From Streptomyces sp. NBC_01283 (GTDB taxonomy: Bacteria > Actinomycetota > Actinomycetes > Streptomycetales > Streptomycetaceae): DNA of 64,000 nt. The DNA lies in NCBI RefSeq assembly GCF_041435335.1, contig NZ_CP108430.1, positions 9,086,001-9,150,000 on the forward strand, given 5' to 3'. The notes under the pieces are model-generated. The model was given only the letters and a program-made list of their open reading frames with translations, had not been told where the DNA came from and made no database searches. Of this stretch, positions 1 to 8,521 are shown one piece after another; position 1 is the stretch's first letter; every line of letters starts with the position of its first letter. The translations under genes and the position numbers were made by a program.

Positions 1-615
1 ACCGGGGCCGAGGGTCTTGTAGAAGATGTTCTCGCGGTACGTGCCGTCCTCGTTCATGATCTCGTTGGCGACGTCCCAGGCGAAGACCTTGCCCTTGTAG
101 TGCCGCACCTCGGTCGTGATGTGCTTCTTGAGGATGGCGCGCAGCTCGTCGGCACTCCAGGTGCCGTTCTCCAGCCAGCCCGGCAGCTGGCTGTGCCATA
201 CGAGGGTGTGGCCGCGGACCTTCAGCTTGTGGGCCCGCGCGTACGCGACGATCTCGTCGCCCGCCGTGAAGTCGAAGACCCCTCGCTGGGGTTCGGTGGC
301 GTACCACTTCATGCCGTTGCCGGGTGTGGTGCTGCCGAACTCGGTGCCGAGCAGGTCGGCGTACGAGGTGTCAGCGAGTTCGGGGTTGTCGACGGCGGAG
401 CCGTAGTAGCGGCCGGTGCGCTCGGCCAGGCTGTCGAGCGTGGCGGGGCGGTGCCGGGTACCGGCGTCGGCGTGTGTGTCGCTCTGGAGGTGTGTGTCGG
501 CGTAGGCGTGTGCGTCGGGTACACCGGCCAGGCCGAGCAGCAGGGCCGTCGCCGATGCGAAGGCGGCGGCTCTGACGCGGGTACGGGCAGGGGTGCGGGA
601 GGTGAGTGTGCGCAT
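1..615 (-). CDS. secreted GH10 endo-1,4-beta-xylanase, N-terminal part (runs off the window)
   Basis: The first 205 residues of a secreted glycoside hydrolase family 10 xylanase, which cuts the backbone of xylan outside the cell. The start is ATG at 615, preceded by GAGGAG eight bases upstream. A signal peptide of about 37 residues ends in the hydrophobic stretch before PDAHA. GH10 landmarks are TTPGNGMKWYATEPQRG, RGHTLVWHSQLPGWL and WDVANEIMNEDG, where Glu at about residue 185 is the expected acid/base. The nucleophile and C-terminus lie beyond position 1. It starts 69 bases after the GH3 gene with no hairpin between, so it may belong to the same transcript. Confidence 0.9.
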   Translation of the reverse strand, partial: MRTLTSRTPARTRVRAAAFASATALLLGLAGVPDAHAYADTHLQSDTHADAGTRHRPATLDSLAERTGRYYGSAVDNPELADTSYADLLGTEFGSTTPGNGMKWYATEPQRGVFDFTAGDEIVAYARAHKLKVRGHTLVWHSQLPGWLENGTWSADELRAILKKHITTEVRHYKGKVFAWDVANEIMNEDGTYRENIFYKTLGPG

Positions 616-684
616 GGTGCTACTCCTCAACTCATGGGTGGCGAAGGCGGGTTGGTTGATCGTGCGCTGTGCTGTTTCCACGCG

Positions 685-2952
685 TTACTTGACGCGTATC
701 TCGCACCGCATCCGCCGCTCGTGCCCGACCTCCCGTTCCGCACCCGTCAGGGTGAGCGGCACGGTGTGGTGGACGCGTTCGCTGGACGCGGAGACACGTA
801 GTTCAAGGGCGCCGGGTTCCACGACGCGGCGGCCGTCGGCTCCGGTGTACGCGGCGAGGTCCGCCGGGAAGGTGGCGTGGACCTCGGCGGACGCCCCGGC
901 CTCGAGCGGGACGCGGGCGTAGCCGACGAGCCGGACCTCGGGGCGTGCGACAGTGCCGACCGGGTCGTGGAGGTAGAGCTGGACGACCTCGGTGCCGGGC
1001 CGCTCTCCGGTGTTGTGGACGGTGAGGCGCAGGGTGGTATCGCCGTCGGTGGGCAGCTCGGGGGTGTCGCACTGTGGGGCGTCCCAGGTGAACGTGGTGT
1101 AGGACAGGCCGTGCCCGAACGGGTAGAGGGCGGTGGGGTCCACGCTGCTGGCGTCGCCTAGGCGGCCGAGCGGCGGCGCGAGATAGGGGGCGGGCTGGCC
1201 GCCGGGGCCGCGCGGCACGCCGACGGGAAGGCGCCCTGAGGGCTCGACGCGTCCCGACAGGACTCCGGCGACGGCGGCGCCGCCCTCCTGCCCCGGGAAG
1301 AAGGCCTGGACGACGGCGGCGGCCCGATCGGCCCAGCGACCGAGGGCGTAGGGCCGTCCGCTGAGGACGACGACGATGGCCGGTGTCCCGGTGTCGAACA
1401 CCGTGTCCAGCAGCGCGCCTTGCCCGTAGGGCAGTTCAAGGTCCTCGACGTCGCAGCCCTCGCCGGAGGAGCCGCGCCCGAAGAGGCCCGAGCGGTCGCC
1501 GACCACGGCGAGGCAGACGTCGGCCTGCGCCGGGTCGTCGACGAAGACCGCGCCGGGCAGTTCGGCGCGGAGCGCCTCGGCGAGCGTCGGTACGTCGACG
1601 CCCGCAGGGAGTCCTGGGTGGTTGACGCCGACGTGCCGCGGGAACGTGTAGCAGCCGAGCATGGCGGCCTGTTCGTGGGCGAGGGGGCCGACCAGGGCGA
1701 TGCGCAGCCCGTGGGCGGCCAGCGGCAGCAGCCCCGCGTCGTTGGCGAGCAGGACGACCGACTCCTGCGCCACAGCCCGCGCCAGGTCCCGCATCTGAGG
1801 GGGGTTCAGGTCGATGAGCGCGTCTTGTGCGTCTACGGCGGTTCCAGTAATTCCCGTAGATCCCATGACCGGCTCCCAGTCCTGGTCGAGAAGGCCCAGC
1901 TCGCACTTTTGCGTGAGGACGCGCAACGCGGCGCGGTCGATCAGGTCTTCGGGAAGGTGTTCGGCCACGGGCAGGCAGCGCGCGGCGGGCAGTTCTACGT
2001 CGACGCCGGCCGCGAGGGCGATCCGCGCGGCGTCCCCCTCCGTCGCGGCCACCTGGTGGGCGGACTCCAGGAACGCGATGCCGAAGTAGTCGGCGACGAC
2101 GGTGCCGGTGAACTGCCATGTGTCGCGCAGGAGGTGGGTGAGCAGGCCGGTGTGGGCGTGTCCGGGAAGTCCGTCGATGTCGTTGTAGGAGGCCATCACG
2201 GAGCGGGCGCCACCCTCGCGCAGCGCCATCTCGAACGGGGGCAGGAAGACGTCCGCGAGTTCGCGGGGTCCGATGGGGGCGGGCGCGTGGTTGCGGGCGC
2301 CGCGCGAGGCCGAGTACCCGGCGAAGTGCTTGAGGGTGGCGACGATCCCTGCGGCCTCCAGGCCGCGCACGTAGGCGCTGCCGATGGTGCCGACCAGGTA
2401 CGGGTCCTCGCCGATGGACTCCTCGGTGCGGCCCCAGCGGGGGTCGCGGACGACGTCGAGGACGGGGGCGAGGCCCTGGTGGATGCCGACCGTGCGCATC
2501 GATGTGCCGATGGATTCGGCCATCTCGGTGATCAGGGCCGGGTCGAAGGTGGCGCCCCAGGCGAGCGGCGTCGGGAAGATCGTGGCCTGCCAGGCGGCGA
2601 AGCCGGTCAGGCACTCCTCGTGGGCGAGCGCGGGCAGCCCGAAGCGGTTCGCGGAACGGACCCGGCGCTGCAGGTCCGCGAGGCGTGCCGCGCCCACCGC
2701 GGGCTCGACCGGGACGGTGCCGAAGGGCCGGGTCAGATGGCCGAGGCCGTGCGGCAGCAGGGCGTCCAGGACCGCGCTCTCGGCGACGTACGCGTGCTGC
2801 CCCGGCGCGACGGCGGCGCTGTCGGTGTCGATGTCGGCCCCCAGCCACACGCTGGACAACTGGGCAGTCTTCTCCTCGGTGGTCATCCGGGCGAGCAGGT
2901 CCGCCGCCCGGACCTTGGCGGGCAGGGTGGTGTCCTGCCAGGGCTTGACCAT
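685..2952 (-). CDS. bxlA: GH3 beta-xylosidase/beta-glucosidase (BxlA-like)
   Basis: A 755-residue family 3 glycoside hydrolase without a signal peptide, so probably cytoplasmic, hydrolysing oligosaccharides brought in by the adjacent ABC importer. ATG at 2952 has GAGGAG upstream; a TTG 12 bases earlier overlaps that site and is less likely. The expected nucleophile is Asp at about residue 288 in GTVVADYFG, and the acid/base lies in SSGEGCDVEDLELP near residue 497. A fibronectin-III-like C-terminal domain follows. It is the last gene behind two permeases and a binding protein, the order of the xylobiose locus bxlEFGA. That context suggests xylosidase, but GH3 sequence alone cannot exclude a glucosidase. 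Confidence 0.88.
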   Translation of the reverse strand: MVKPWQDTTLPAKVRAADLLARMTTEEKTAQLSSVWLGADIDTDSAAVAPGQHAYVAESAVLDALLPHGLGHLTRPFGTVPVEPAVGAARLADLQRRVRSANRFGLPALAHEECLTGFAAWQATIFPTPLAWGATFDPALITEMAESIGTSMRTVGIHQGLAPVLDVVRDPRWGRTEESIGEDPYLVGTIGSAYVRGLEAAGIVATLKHFAGYSASRGARNHAPAPIGPRELADVFLPPFEMALREGGARSVMASYNDIDGLPGHAHTGLLTHLLRDTWQFTGTVVADYFGIAFLESAHQVAATEGDAARIALAAGVDVELPAARCLPVAEHLPEDLIDRAALRVLTQKCELGLLDQDWEPVMGSTGITGTAVDAQDALIDLNPPQMRDLARAVAQESVVLLANDAGLLPLAAHGLRIALVGPLAHEQAAMLGCYTFPRHVGVNHPGLPAGVDVPTLAEALRAELPGAVFVDDPAQADVCLAVVGDRSGLFGRGSSGEGCDVEDLELPYGQGALLDTVFDTGTPAIVVVLSGRPYALGRWADRAAAVVQAFFPGQEGGAAVAGVLSGRVEPSGRLPVGVPRGPGGQPAPYLAPPLGRLGDASSVDPTALYPFGHGLSYTTFTWDAPQCDTPELPTDGDTTLRLTVHNTGERPGTEVVQLYLHDPVGTVARPEVRLVGYARVPLEAGASAEVHATFPADLAAYTGADGRRVVEPGALELRVSASSERVHHTVPLTLTGAEREVGHERRMRCEIRVK

Positions 2953-3018
2953 GGAACTCCTCAAGTGCGATGTGTGCAGGCGGTGGTGGCGGGGCCTGGC
3001 GGTGCGGTGTGCGGCGGT

Positions 3019-3056
3019 GCGGTGTCAGCCCTTGGTTGCGGTGTCAGCCCTTGGTC
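3019..3056. repeat. 19-bp tandem duplication over the bxlG stop codon
   Basis: Two adjacent 19-bp units (3019-3037 and 3038-3056) differ only at their last base. The unit nearer the gene contains the bxlG stop; the other repeats the same stop region just outside it. It looks like a recent replication-slippage duplication in the 91-bp gap before bxlA. Confidence 0.75.
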
Positions 3057-3889
3057 GCGCCCACTGTGATGCCGCCGACCAGCTGCCGTTCGGCGACGGC
3101 GTAGAAGGCGAGCGCGGGCACCATGGCCAGGACGAGGTAGGCGAAGACGCGGGCGATGTCGGTGGCGTACTGCCCCTGGAACTGCTGGACGCCGACGGGG
3201 ATGGTCCACCAGGTCTCGTTGCTGAACACGAGCAGCGGCAGCAGGAAGTTGTTCCAGCTGCTCACCACGGCGAGGACGGAGACGGTGCCGAGTGCCGGGC
3301 GCGCCATCGGCAGCAGGATCCGCCAGAAGAAGCCGAAGGGGGAGCACCCGTCGAGGGTGGCCGCCTCCTCCAGTTCACCGGGGATCTGCCGGAAGAAGCC
3401 GCGCAGGATGACGATGGTGATGGGCAGCCCGAACGCGGCCTGCGGCAGGATCACGCCCCACGGGTTGTCCAGGAGTCCAAAGGTGCGCAGCAGGATGAAC
3501 AGCGGCAGGATCGCCACGGCGAAGGGGAACATCAGCCCCATCGTGAAGAGCGTGAAGAGCACCTCCCGCCCGCGGTAGGCGAAGCGGGCCAGGGAGAACG
3601 CGGCGAGGGCCGCCGCTCCGACCGTCAGCAGGGTCGTCCCGATGGCGACCAGGGTGGACGCGCCGAGCATCCGCCAGAAGGGTCCCGAGGCAAGGATGTC
3701 CGTGTAGTTGGAGGTCACCCAGGGCGAGGGGAGGCCGAAGGGGTTGCTCGACAGCTGGTCGGTGGACTTGAAGCCGGATACGAGGGCGTACAGCAGCGGT
3801 GTCACCATGCCGATGCCGACCAGCCACACGATCACGTACAGGGGTGCCTTGCCGAAGCGGCGACGCCCGGGCACGTCGGGCGCGGTCAT
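3044..3889 (-). CDS. bxlG: ABC sugar transporter permease, MalG type
   Basis: A 281-residue inner-membrane permease with six predicted helices. The EAA loop reads EEAATLDGCSPFGFFWRI at about residues 190-208; this loop contacts the ATPase. ATG at 3889 overlaps the stop of the upstream permease in an ATGA, so the two are translationally coupled. No ATPase gene lies nearby, as expected for Streptomyces oligosaccharide importers that share MsiK. The substrate, xylo-oligosaccharides, is inferred from the neighbours. Confidence 0.9.
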   Translation of the reverse strand: MTAPDVPGRRRFGKAPLYVIVWLVGIGMVTPLLYALVSGFKSTDQLSSNPFGLPSPWVTSNYTDILASGPFWRMLGASTLVAIGTTLLTVGAAALAAFSLARFAYRGREVLFTLFTMGLMFPFAVAILPLFILLRTFGLLDNPWGVILPQAAFGLPITIVILRGFFRQIPGELEEAATLDGCSPFGFFWRILLPMARPALGTVSVLAVVSSWNNFLLPLLVFSNETWWTIPVGVQQFQGQYATDIARVFAYLVLAMVPALAFYAVAERQLVGGITVGATKG

Positions 3890-4875
3890 CGGGTGGCTCG
3901 CATGTTGGTGAGGGCTCCTTCGGTGTCCCGACGCAGCACGAAGCGCTGGTAGGCGAGGGCGAAGACGAGGCTGATGAGGAACAGCGCGATGCTGATCGCG
4001 CTGGCATAGCCGATCTCGTAGCGCTTGAACCCGAACTGGAACAAGGTGATGGCCATCGTCTCGGAGGCGTGGTCGGGGCCGCCCTGCGAGATCACCCACA
4101 CCAGGTCGAACAGCTGGATGGCGCCGATGACGGACAGGAACGCGCTGATGCGGACGGTCGGTCCGAGCAGGGGCAGGGTGATGTAGCGGAAGCGCTGCCA
4201 GGCGCTTGCCCCGTCGATGCGGGCTGCCTCGTGCAGTTCGGCCGGGATGCCCTGCAGGCCTGCCAGGTAGAGCATCATGTGGAAGCCGAAGTACTTCCAG
4301 GTCATCACGAGGAACAGGGTCGGCATGACCGTCGACTGGTCGGCGAACCACAGCCCGCCGAGCCCGTCGAGGCCGACCGCGCCGAGCACTTTGTCGGCGA
4401 GCCCGGCGTCCGGCGCGAAGATCATGGAGAACAGGACGCCGGTGATCACCTCGGACAGGACGTACGGGGCGAAGAACAGCATCCGGTAGACGGCCCGGCC
4501 GCGCAGCTTCTGGTTGAGCAGGACCGCCATGGCGAGCGCGAACGGCAGTTGCACGAGCACCGAGAAGCCGACGAGGAGCAGGCCGCGCCACAGGTCGCCG
4601 AGGAAGACCGGGTCCTTGGCGAGGCGGCTGTAGTTGTCGAGTCCTATGTAGTTTGAAGGGGACCCGAATCCGCCCCAGTTGAAGAGGCTGACGTAGAGGG
4701 CGTACAGGATCGGGGCGAGCACGAGCGCGCCGAACAGGATGAGGGCGGGCAGGGTGAAGGAGACGGCCGTCAGCCAGTCGGTGACGCGCCGGGCGAGCGG
4801 ACGCCGGTTGGTGGGGCCGGGCCGCGACGGCTCGGCGACGGCTGCGGGTGCGTCCTTTACGTAGGTCGAAGTCAT
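3886..4875 (-). CDS. bxlF: ABC sugar transporter permease, MalF type
   Basis: A 329-residue permease, partner of the MalG-type protein encoded downstream. A cytoplasmic N-terminal segment of about 30 residues precedes the first helix (TAVSFTLPALILFGALVLAP). The EAA loop reads HEAARIDGASAWQRFRYITL. It starts six bases after the stop of the binding-protein gene and overlaps the next permease by four bases, so the genes form one operon. Together the two permeases would form the membrane channel for xylo-oligosaccharides. Confidence 0.9.
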   Translation of the reverse strand: MTSTYVKDAPAAVAEPSRPGPTNRRPLARRVTDWLTAVSFTLPALILFGALVLAPILYALYVSLFNWGGFGSPSNYIGLDNYSRLAKDPVFLGDLWRGLLLVGFSVLVQLPFALAMAVLLNQKLRGRAVYRMLFFAPYVLSEVITGVLFSMIFAPDAGLADKVLGAVGLDGLGGLWFADQSTVMPTLFLVMTWKYFGFHMMLYLAGLQGIPAELHEAARIDGASAWQRFRYITLPLLGPTVRISAFLSVIGAIQLFDLVWVISQGGPDHASETMAITLFQFGFKRYEIGYASAISIALFLISLVFALAYQRFVLRRDTEGALTNMRATR

Positions 4876-4881
4876 CGTCTG

Positions 4882-6180
4882 TCACTGGCTCTTGGCGACC
4901 TGGGTGATGGACCGGGTCACCTGATCGGGGGACTTGGAGCCGGCGATGAGGGCGGCGACGGAGTCGTTGACCTCCTGGCCGACGGCCGGTGGGTAGGCCT
5001 GGTCGAGGTAGAGCTGGAAGCCGGTGGACTTGCCGAGCATGTCGGAGACCGCCGTGAGGTTGGGGTCGGTCAATGCGCTGGTGGCGTCCTTGACGACGGG
5101 GATCGTGTCGGCCTTGGAGACGAGGATGCGGTCGGACTTGGCGGTCATGAAGAACTTCAGGAAGTCCGTGGCGGCCTTCGGCGCGCCCTTGCGGACCGCG
5201 TAGCCGCCGCCTCCGCCGAACACGTCGGTGAGCGCGCCCTTGCCGCCGGCCACCGAGGGAAAGGCGAAGAAGCCGAGGTCCTTGCCGATGCCCTTGCCCG
5301 CGTCGGCCTGCACGACGGGTGCCCACTGGCCCATCAGCTCCATGCCCGCCTTTCCGTTGCCCATGGCGGCGGCCTCTCCGGTGGGGGTGGAGTAGGCATC
5401 GCCGAGGAAGCCCTTCTGGAACGGCTTGAGCGCCACCAGGTCCTTGAGGTGCTCGCCCGCCTTGACGAAGTCGTCGCCGGTGAAGTCCTTGGCGTCGGCG
5501 GCCTTCTGCATGCCCTCGACCCCGGCGATCCGCATCGACAGATACGCCCAGAAGTACATGCCGGGCCATTTCTCCTTGCCCGCGAGGGCGATGGGTGTGA
5601 TGCCCGCGGCCTTGAGCTTCCTGACCGTGTCCAGGTAGTCGTCCCAGGTGGTGGGCGGGGCGCTGATGCCGGCCTTCTTGAAGAGCGCCTTGTTGTACCA
5701 GAAGCCCACGGCGCCGATGTCGAAGGGCACCGCGTACGTCTTGCTGTCGAACTGGTAGGCCTTGACCGACGCGGGCACGAGCGTGTCGGCCCACGGCTCG
5801 ATGGACGAGGTGAGGTCCTCGACGAGGCCCGCGTCGACCTGCTGCCGCAGAACACCGCCGCCCCACGTGTGGTAGATGTCCGGAAGTTTCCCGGAGCTGG
5901 TCAGCGCCGTCATCTTCGACTTGTAGGCGTCGTTCTCCAGCGTGACGAGCTTGATCCGCACGTCGGGGTTCTCGGCCTCGAACGCCTTCGCCCGCTCGGG
6001 CCAGACGGTCTTCGACGGCTCAGTGGTCTGGATGTTCCACCATTCCACGATGGTCCGGCCCGAACTGTCCTTCCCGCCGCCGGAGTCGGAGCCGCCGCAC
6101 GCGGTCAGCGCGGCTGCCCCGAGACCGGCGGCGGAGGCAGCGCCGAGGAAGCGTCGGCGGGAGAAATCGGAGGCTGACAT
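4882..6180 (-). CDS. bxlE: extracellular sugar-binding lipoprotein of ABC importer
   Basis: A 432-residue family 1 solute-binding protein. The N-terminus has a twin-arginine-like SRRRFLG followed by a lipobox LTAC at about residues 25-28, so it is a lipoprotein held on the outer face of the membrane. It would capture sugar and deliver it to the two permeases. The start ATG at 6180 has GGAAGG upstream. It is first in the operon and directly follows the promoter/operator at 6189-6257. Xylobiose or xylotriose as ligand is inferred from synteny with the bxl locus. Confidence 0.9.
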   Translation of the reverse strand: MSASDFSRRRFLGAASAAGLGAAALTACGGSDSGGGKDSSGRTIVEWWNIQTTEPSKTVWPERAKAFEAENPDVRIKLVTLENDAYKSKMTALTSSGKLPDIYHTWGGGVLRQQVDAGLVEDLTSSIEPWADTLVPASVKAYQFDSKTYAVPFDIGAVGFWYNKALFKKAGISAPPTTWDDYLDTVRKLKAAGITPIALAGKEKWPGMYFWAYLSMRIAGVEGMQKAADAKDFTGDDFVKAGEHLKDLVALKPFQKGFLGDAYSTPTGEAAAMGNGKAGMELMGQWAPVVQADAGKGIGKDLGFFAFPSVAGGKGALTDVFGGGGGYAVRKGAPKAATDFLKFFMTAKSDRILVSKADTIPVVKDATSALTDPNLTAVSDMLGKSTGFQLYLDQAYPPAVGQEVNDSVAALIAGSKSPDQVTRSITQVAKSQ

Positions 6181-6188
6181 GACGCACC

Positions 6189-6215
6189 TTCCGGAAGTGA
6201 TCCGAAAACTATCGG
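6189..6215. promoter_or_regulatory. candidate BxlR operator upstream of bxlE
   Basis: Two palindromes lie between the -10 box and the ribosome site of bxlE: TTCCGGAA at 6189-6196 and CCGAAAACTATCGG at 6202-6215, five bases apart. The same pair with the same five-base spacing recurs in inverted orientation before the lacI gene at 7394-7420. The position downstream of the promoter suits repression by the adjacent LacI protein. Confidence 0.6.
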
Positions 6216-6228
6216 TAGATGGCCACGG

Positions 6229-6257
6229 AAGTTACGGACACGGAGCGGGGGTGTCAA
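6229..6257 (-). promoter_or_regulatory. promoter of the bxlEFGA operon
   Basis: Reading on the minus strand, a consensus -35 TTGACA (6257-6252) is followed after 17 bases by TAACTT (6234-6229), a good vegetative -10. The candidate operators lie immediately downstream. The -35 box is inside the left arm of the terminator hairpin at 6247-6289. Confidence 0.65.
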
Positions 6258-6289
6258 CGGCCTTAACAAAAAAGGCCGTTGACACCCCC
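6247..6289 (-). terminator. strong hairpin terminator after bxlR
   Basis: An 18-bp perfect inverted repeat (6247-6264 and 6272-6289) with a seven-base A-rich loop lies 19 bases past the lacI stop codon. It can end the lacI transcript and insulate the bxlE promoter. Confidence 0.75.
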
Positions 6290-6308
6290 GGTTCGGGTGC
6301 CTGTCGGG

Positions 6309-7376
6309 CTACCGGTCGCGCGGGGCCGCCGTACTGGCCCTGACCACGAGTTCCGTCGCCAGCTCGATGCGCGGCGATGCCGGTGCGACCGAGCGCGCGA
6401 GATGGAGGACGGCGCGGGCCGCCAACTTGCCCATGTCGGACAAAGGTTGGCGCACCGTGGTCAGCGGCGGCGCGCTCCAGCGCACCTCAGGCAGGTCGTC
6501 GAAACCGACCACGCTCATGTCCTCGGGCACCCGCAGGCCGCGCCGGCGCAGCGCCTCGATGGCACCCAGCGCCATCTGGTCACTGGAGGCGAAAACGGCG
6601 GTGGGCGGCTCGGCGAGGTCCAACAGCCGGTTGCAGCCGGTGAATCCGGACGCGTGGTAGAAGTCGCCGGGCACGATCAGCTCGTCGTCGACCCGCACAC
6701 CCGCCACGTCGAGCGCGGCCCGGTAACCATCCAGCCTGGCCCGCGAGCACAGCAGCCGTGGCGGGCCCTCAATGAACCCGATCCGCCGGTGCCCCAGGCC
6801 GAGCAGGTGCTCGGTCGCCGCCATCCCGCCCGCCCAGTTGGTGGCGCCCACCGTCGGCGCCTCGGTCGCGGGCGATCCTGCCGGGTCGATCACCACCAAC
6901 GGGACGCCCAGGCGCTGCAGTTCCTCGTGCAGCCCGGGCTCCAGGACCGACGTCACCAGGATCACGCCATCGGAGGCGCGGGCCCGCAGATTGGTCATCC
7001 ACTGCCGCGCCGCGCCCGCCCGGTCATGGATCGCGGAGACCACCGTGCCCACCTCCGCCTCGTGCGCGACCTCCTCCACACCGCGGATGATCTCCACGGC
7101 CCAAGGACTGTCCAGGTCGTTGAAGACCAGATCGAGCAGGGCCGCACGGTCTCCGGGCGCGGGCGGCCTTCGCCGGTAGCCGTGCCGCCGCAACAGTTCC
7201 TCCACCCGGGCGCGGGTGGCCGGTGACACGTCGGAACGTCCGTTCACGACCCGCGAGACGGTCGGGACCGAGACCCCGGCCTCCCGTGCGATCTCGGCGA
7301 TCGTCACCCTGGCCGGCCCGTCCGGGCTCCGCGTGGTCGCCTTGCGCTGAGCGCCTTCCCCGGCCACGTTCCCCAC
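6309..7376 (-). CDS. bxlR: LacI-family repressor of xylo-oligosaccharide uptake
   Basis: A 355-residue LacI-type regulator. The helix-turn-helix VTIAEIAREAGVSVPTVSRVVNG is at about residues 24-46, followed by a periplasmic-binding-protein-like sensor domain (VVGFDDLPEVRWSAPPLTTV near residues 285-305). It lies just upstream of the bxlE operon in the same direction, separated by a strong terminator, so it has its own promoter. Paired palindromes lie upstream of both it and bxlE, which suggests autoregulation. The xylo-oligosaccharide inducer is inferred from context. Confidence 0.85.
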   Translation of the reverse strand: MGNVAGEGAQRKATTRSPDGPARVTIAEIAREAGVSVPTVSRVVNGRSDVSPATRARVEELLRRHGYRRRPPAPGDRAALLDLVFNDLDSPWAVEIIRGVEEVAHEAEVGTVVSAIHDRAGAARQWMTNLRARASDGVILVTSVLEPGLHEELQRLGVPLVVIDPAGSPATEAPTVGATNWAGGMAATEHLLGLGHRRIGFIEGPPRLLCSRARLDGYRAALDVAGVRVDDELIVPGDFYHASGFTGCNRLLDLAEPPTAVFASSDQMALGAIEALRRRGLRVPEDMSVVGFDDLPEVRWSAPPLTTVRQPLSDMGKLAARAVLHLARSVAPASPRIELATELVVRASTAAPRDR

Positions 7377-7393
7377 CTCCGTCGACTCGTCAT

Positions 7394-7420
7394 CCGAAAA
7401 TCTCCGGATGCCTTCCGGAA
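7394..7420. promoter_or_regulatory. candidate BxlR operator upstream of bxlR
   Basis: CCGAAAATCTCCGG at 7394-7407 and TTCCGGAA at 7413-7420, five bases apart, begin 17 bases upstream of the lacI start. It is the same pair as at 6189-6215 but in the opposite orientation. Confidence 0.55.
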
Positions 7421-7708
7421 ACCGTAGGACATGCCGTCGACCACGCGCCGGTCAAGCCCCCGGTCCGTACGATCGGCTGCACGCACTGCCCTGGACCTCT
7501 GTGCGACCGGCCTCCAGAATGTCGACCAGCCAGGCAAGTTGGCGCCCCACTGACACGACGGCGCCCTGTTCGTGACTGTCGTACGGATGCGCGTGGATCT
7601 CCCGGGCCGGGACGGTCCCGGCCGGTTCGCCGTAGCGGGGGCAGGCGCGAGGCAGGCGGCGGCCCCGTTGACAGGGGTGGGGAGCGGCCTTAAGTTGCGG
7701 CGACGTTG

Positions 7709-7722
7709 CCGGAAGTTTCCGG
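7709..7722. promoter_or_regulatory. candidate LacI-type operator upstream of the ThuA gene
   Basis: CCGGAAGTTTCCGG is an inverted repeat of CCGGAA around a two-base centre, 121 bases before the ThuA start. It shares the TTCC/GGAA core with the bxl operators, so the repressor may also control this operon. Confidence 0.4.
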
Positions 7723-7843
7723 GAAGTTCTCGGCGCACCATTCCTCGACCGTGCAAGGACCTCTGCCCGCGTGCGTGATGCAAGCCCCTGCGTGGCGCAG
7801 GCCTCCTCGCCGCCGCATCCGACACCCCCACGGAGGACGACCC

Positions 7844-8521
7844 ATGGCCCCTTCCCGCACCACGGCCTGCAAGCGGGCGCTGGTGGTCCGCGGCGGCTGG
7901 GACGGGCACGACCCCGTCGCCGCAACGGACCGTCATGTCACCGCCCTCCAGGAGGACGGCTACGCGGTGACGGTCTCCGACACCCTCGACAGTTACCTCG
8001 ACGCGGACCTGCTCACCGCGACCGATCTCGTTGTGCAGTGCTGGACCATGGGCGAGATCACAGGCCCCCAGGCGGAAGGCCTGAGCCGGGCCGTCCGCGC
8101 GGGCACCGGTCTGGCCGGCTGGCACGGCGGCATCATCGACGCCTTCCGCACCCAGACGCGCTACCACCTGATGACCGGCGGTCAGTTTGTCCACCACGCA
8201 GCGGAGTTCATGACCTTCGAGGTGGTCCCCGCGCCGGGCAAGACGGACCACCCCGTGCTGGACGGCATCGATGCCTTCACCGTCACCACCGAGCAGTACT
8301 ACCTGCACGTCGACCCGGCGATCGAGGTGCTCGCAACCTCCCTGTACGGGCACGACCCCGACCACCCTGAACTCCTGGGCACACCGGTACCGGTGACCTG
8401 GACGCGGCGCTGGGGCGAGGGCCGGGTCTTCGTCACCACCCTCGGACACAGCCTCGCCGACCTGGAGGTACCCCAGACCGACGCGATGATAAGGAAGGGC
8501 ATGGCATGGGCGACGCGTTGA
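7844..8521 (+). CDS. ThuA-domain protein
   Basis: A 225-residue protein of the ThuA (trehalose-utilisation) family, which has a class I glutamine-amidotransferase-like fold and often accompanies sugar dehydrogenases. ATG at 7844 has GGAGG seven bases upstream. Visible family features are KRALVVRGGWDGHDP at the N-terminus, the GLAGWHGGIIDAFR loop, and GRVFVTTLGHS near the C-terminus. It overlaps the next gene by 16 bases. Its biochemical activity is not established; pairing with a Gfo/Idh/MocA oxidoreductase points to sugar catabolism. Confidence 0.85.
   Translation: MAPSRTTACKRALVVRGGWDGHDPVAATDRHVTALQEDGYAVTVSDTLDSYLDADLLTATDLVVQCWTMGEITGPQAEGLSRAVRAGTGLAGWHGGIIDAFRTQTRYHLMTGGQFVHHAAEFMTFEVVPAPGKTDHPVLDGIDAFTVTTEQYYLHVDPAIEVLATSLYGHDPDHPELLGTPVPVTWTRRWGEGRVFVTTLGHSLADLEVPQTDAMIRKGMAWATR

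Noticed and set aside
1420..3952. Two long plus-strand frames of more than 500 codons.
   Set aside because: Antisense to the GH3 and permease genes, with no motifs or ribosome sites. Such shadows are normal in very GC-rich coding DNA.
3044..5866. A 940-codon minus-strand open frame.
   Set aside because: Only its last 281 codons are a real permease. The rest is an out-of-frame shadow of the binding-protein and MalF-type genes, read as Arg/Gly/His-rich sequence.
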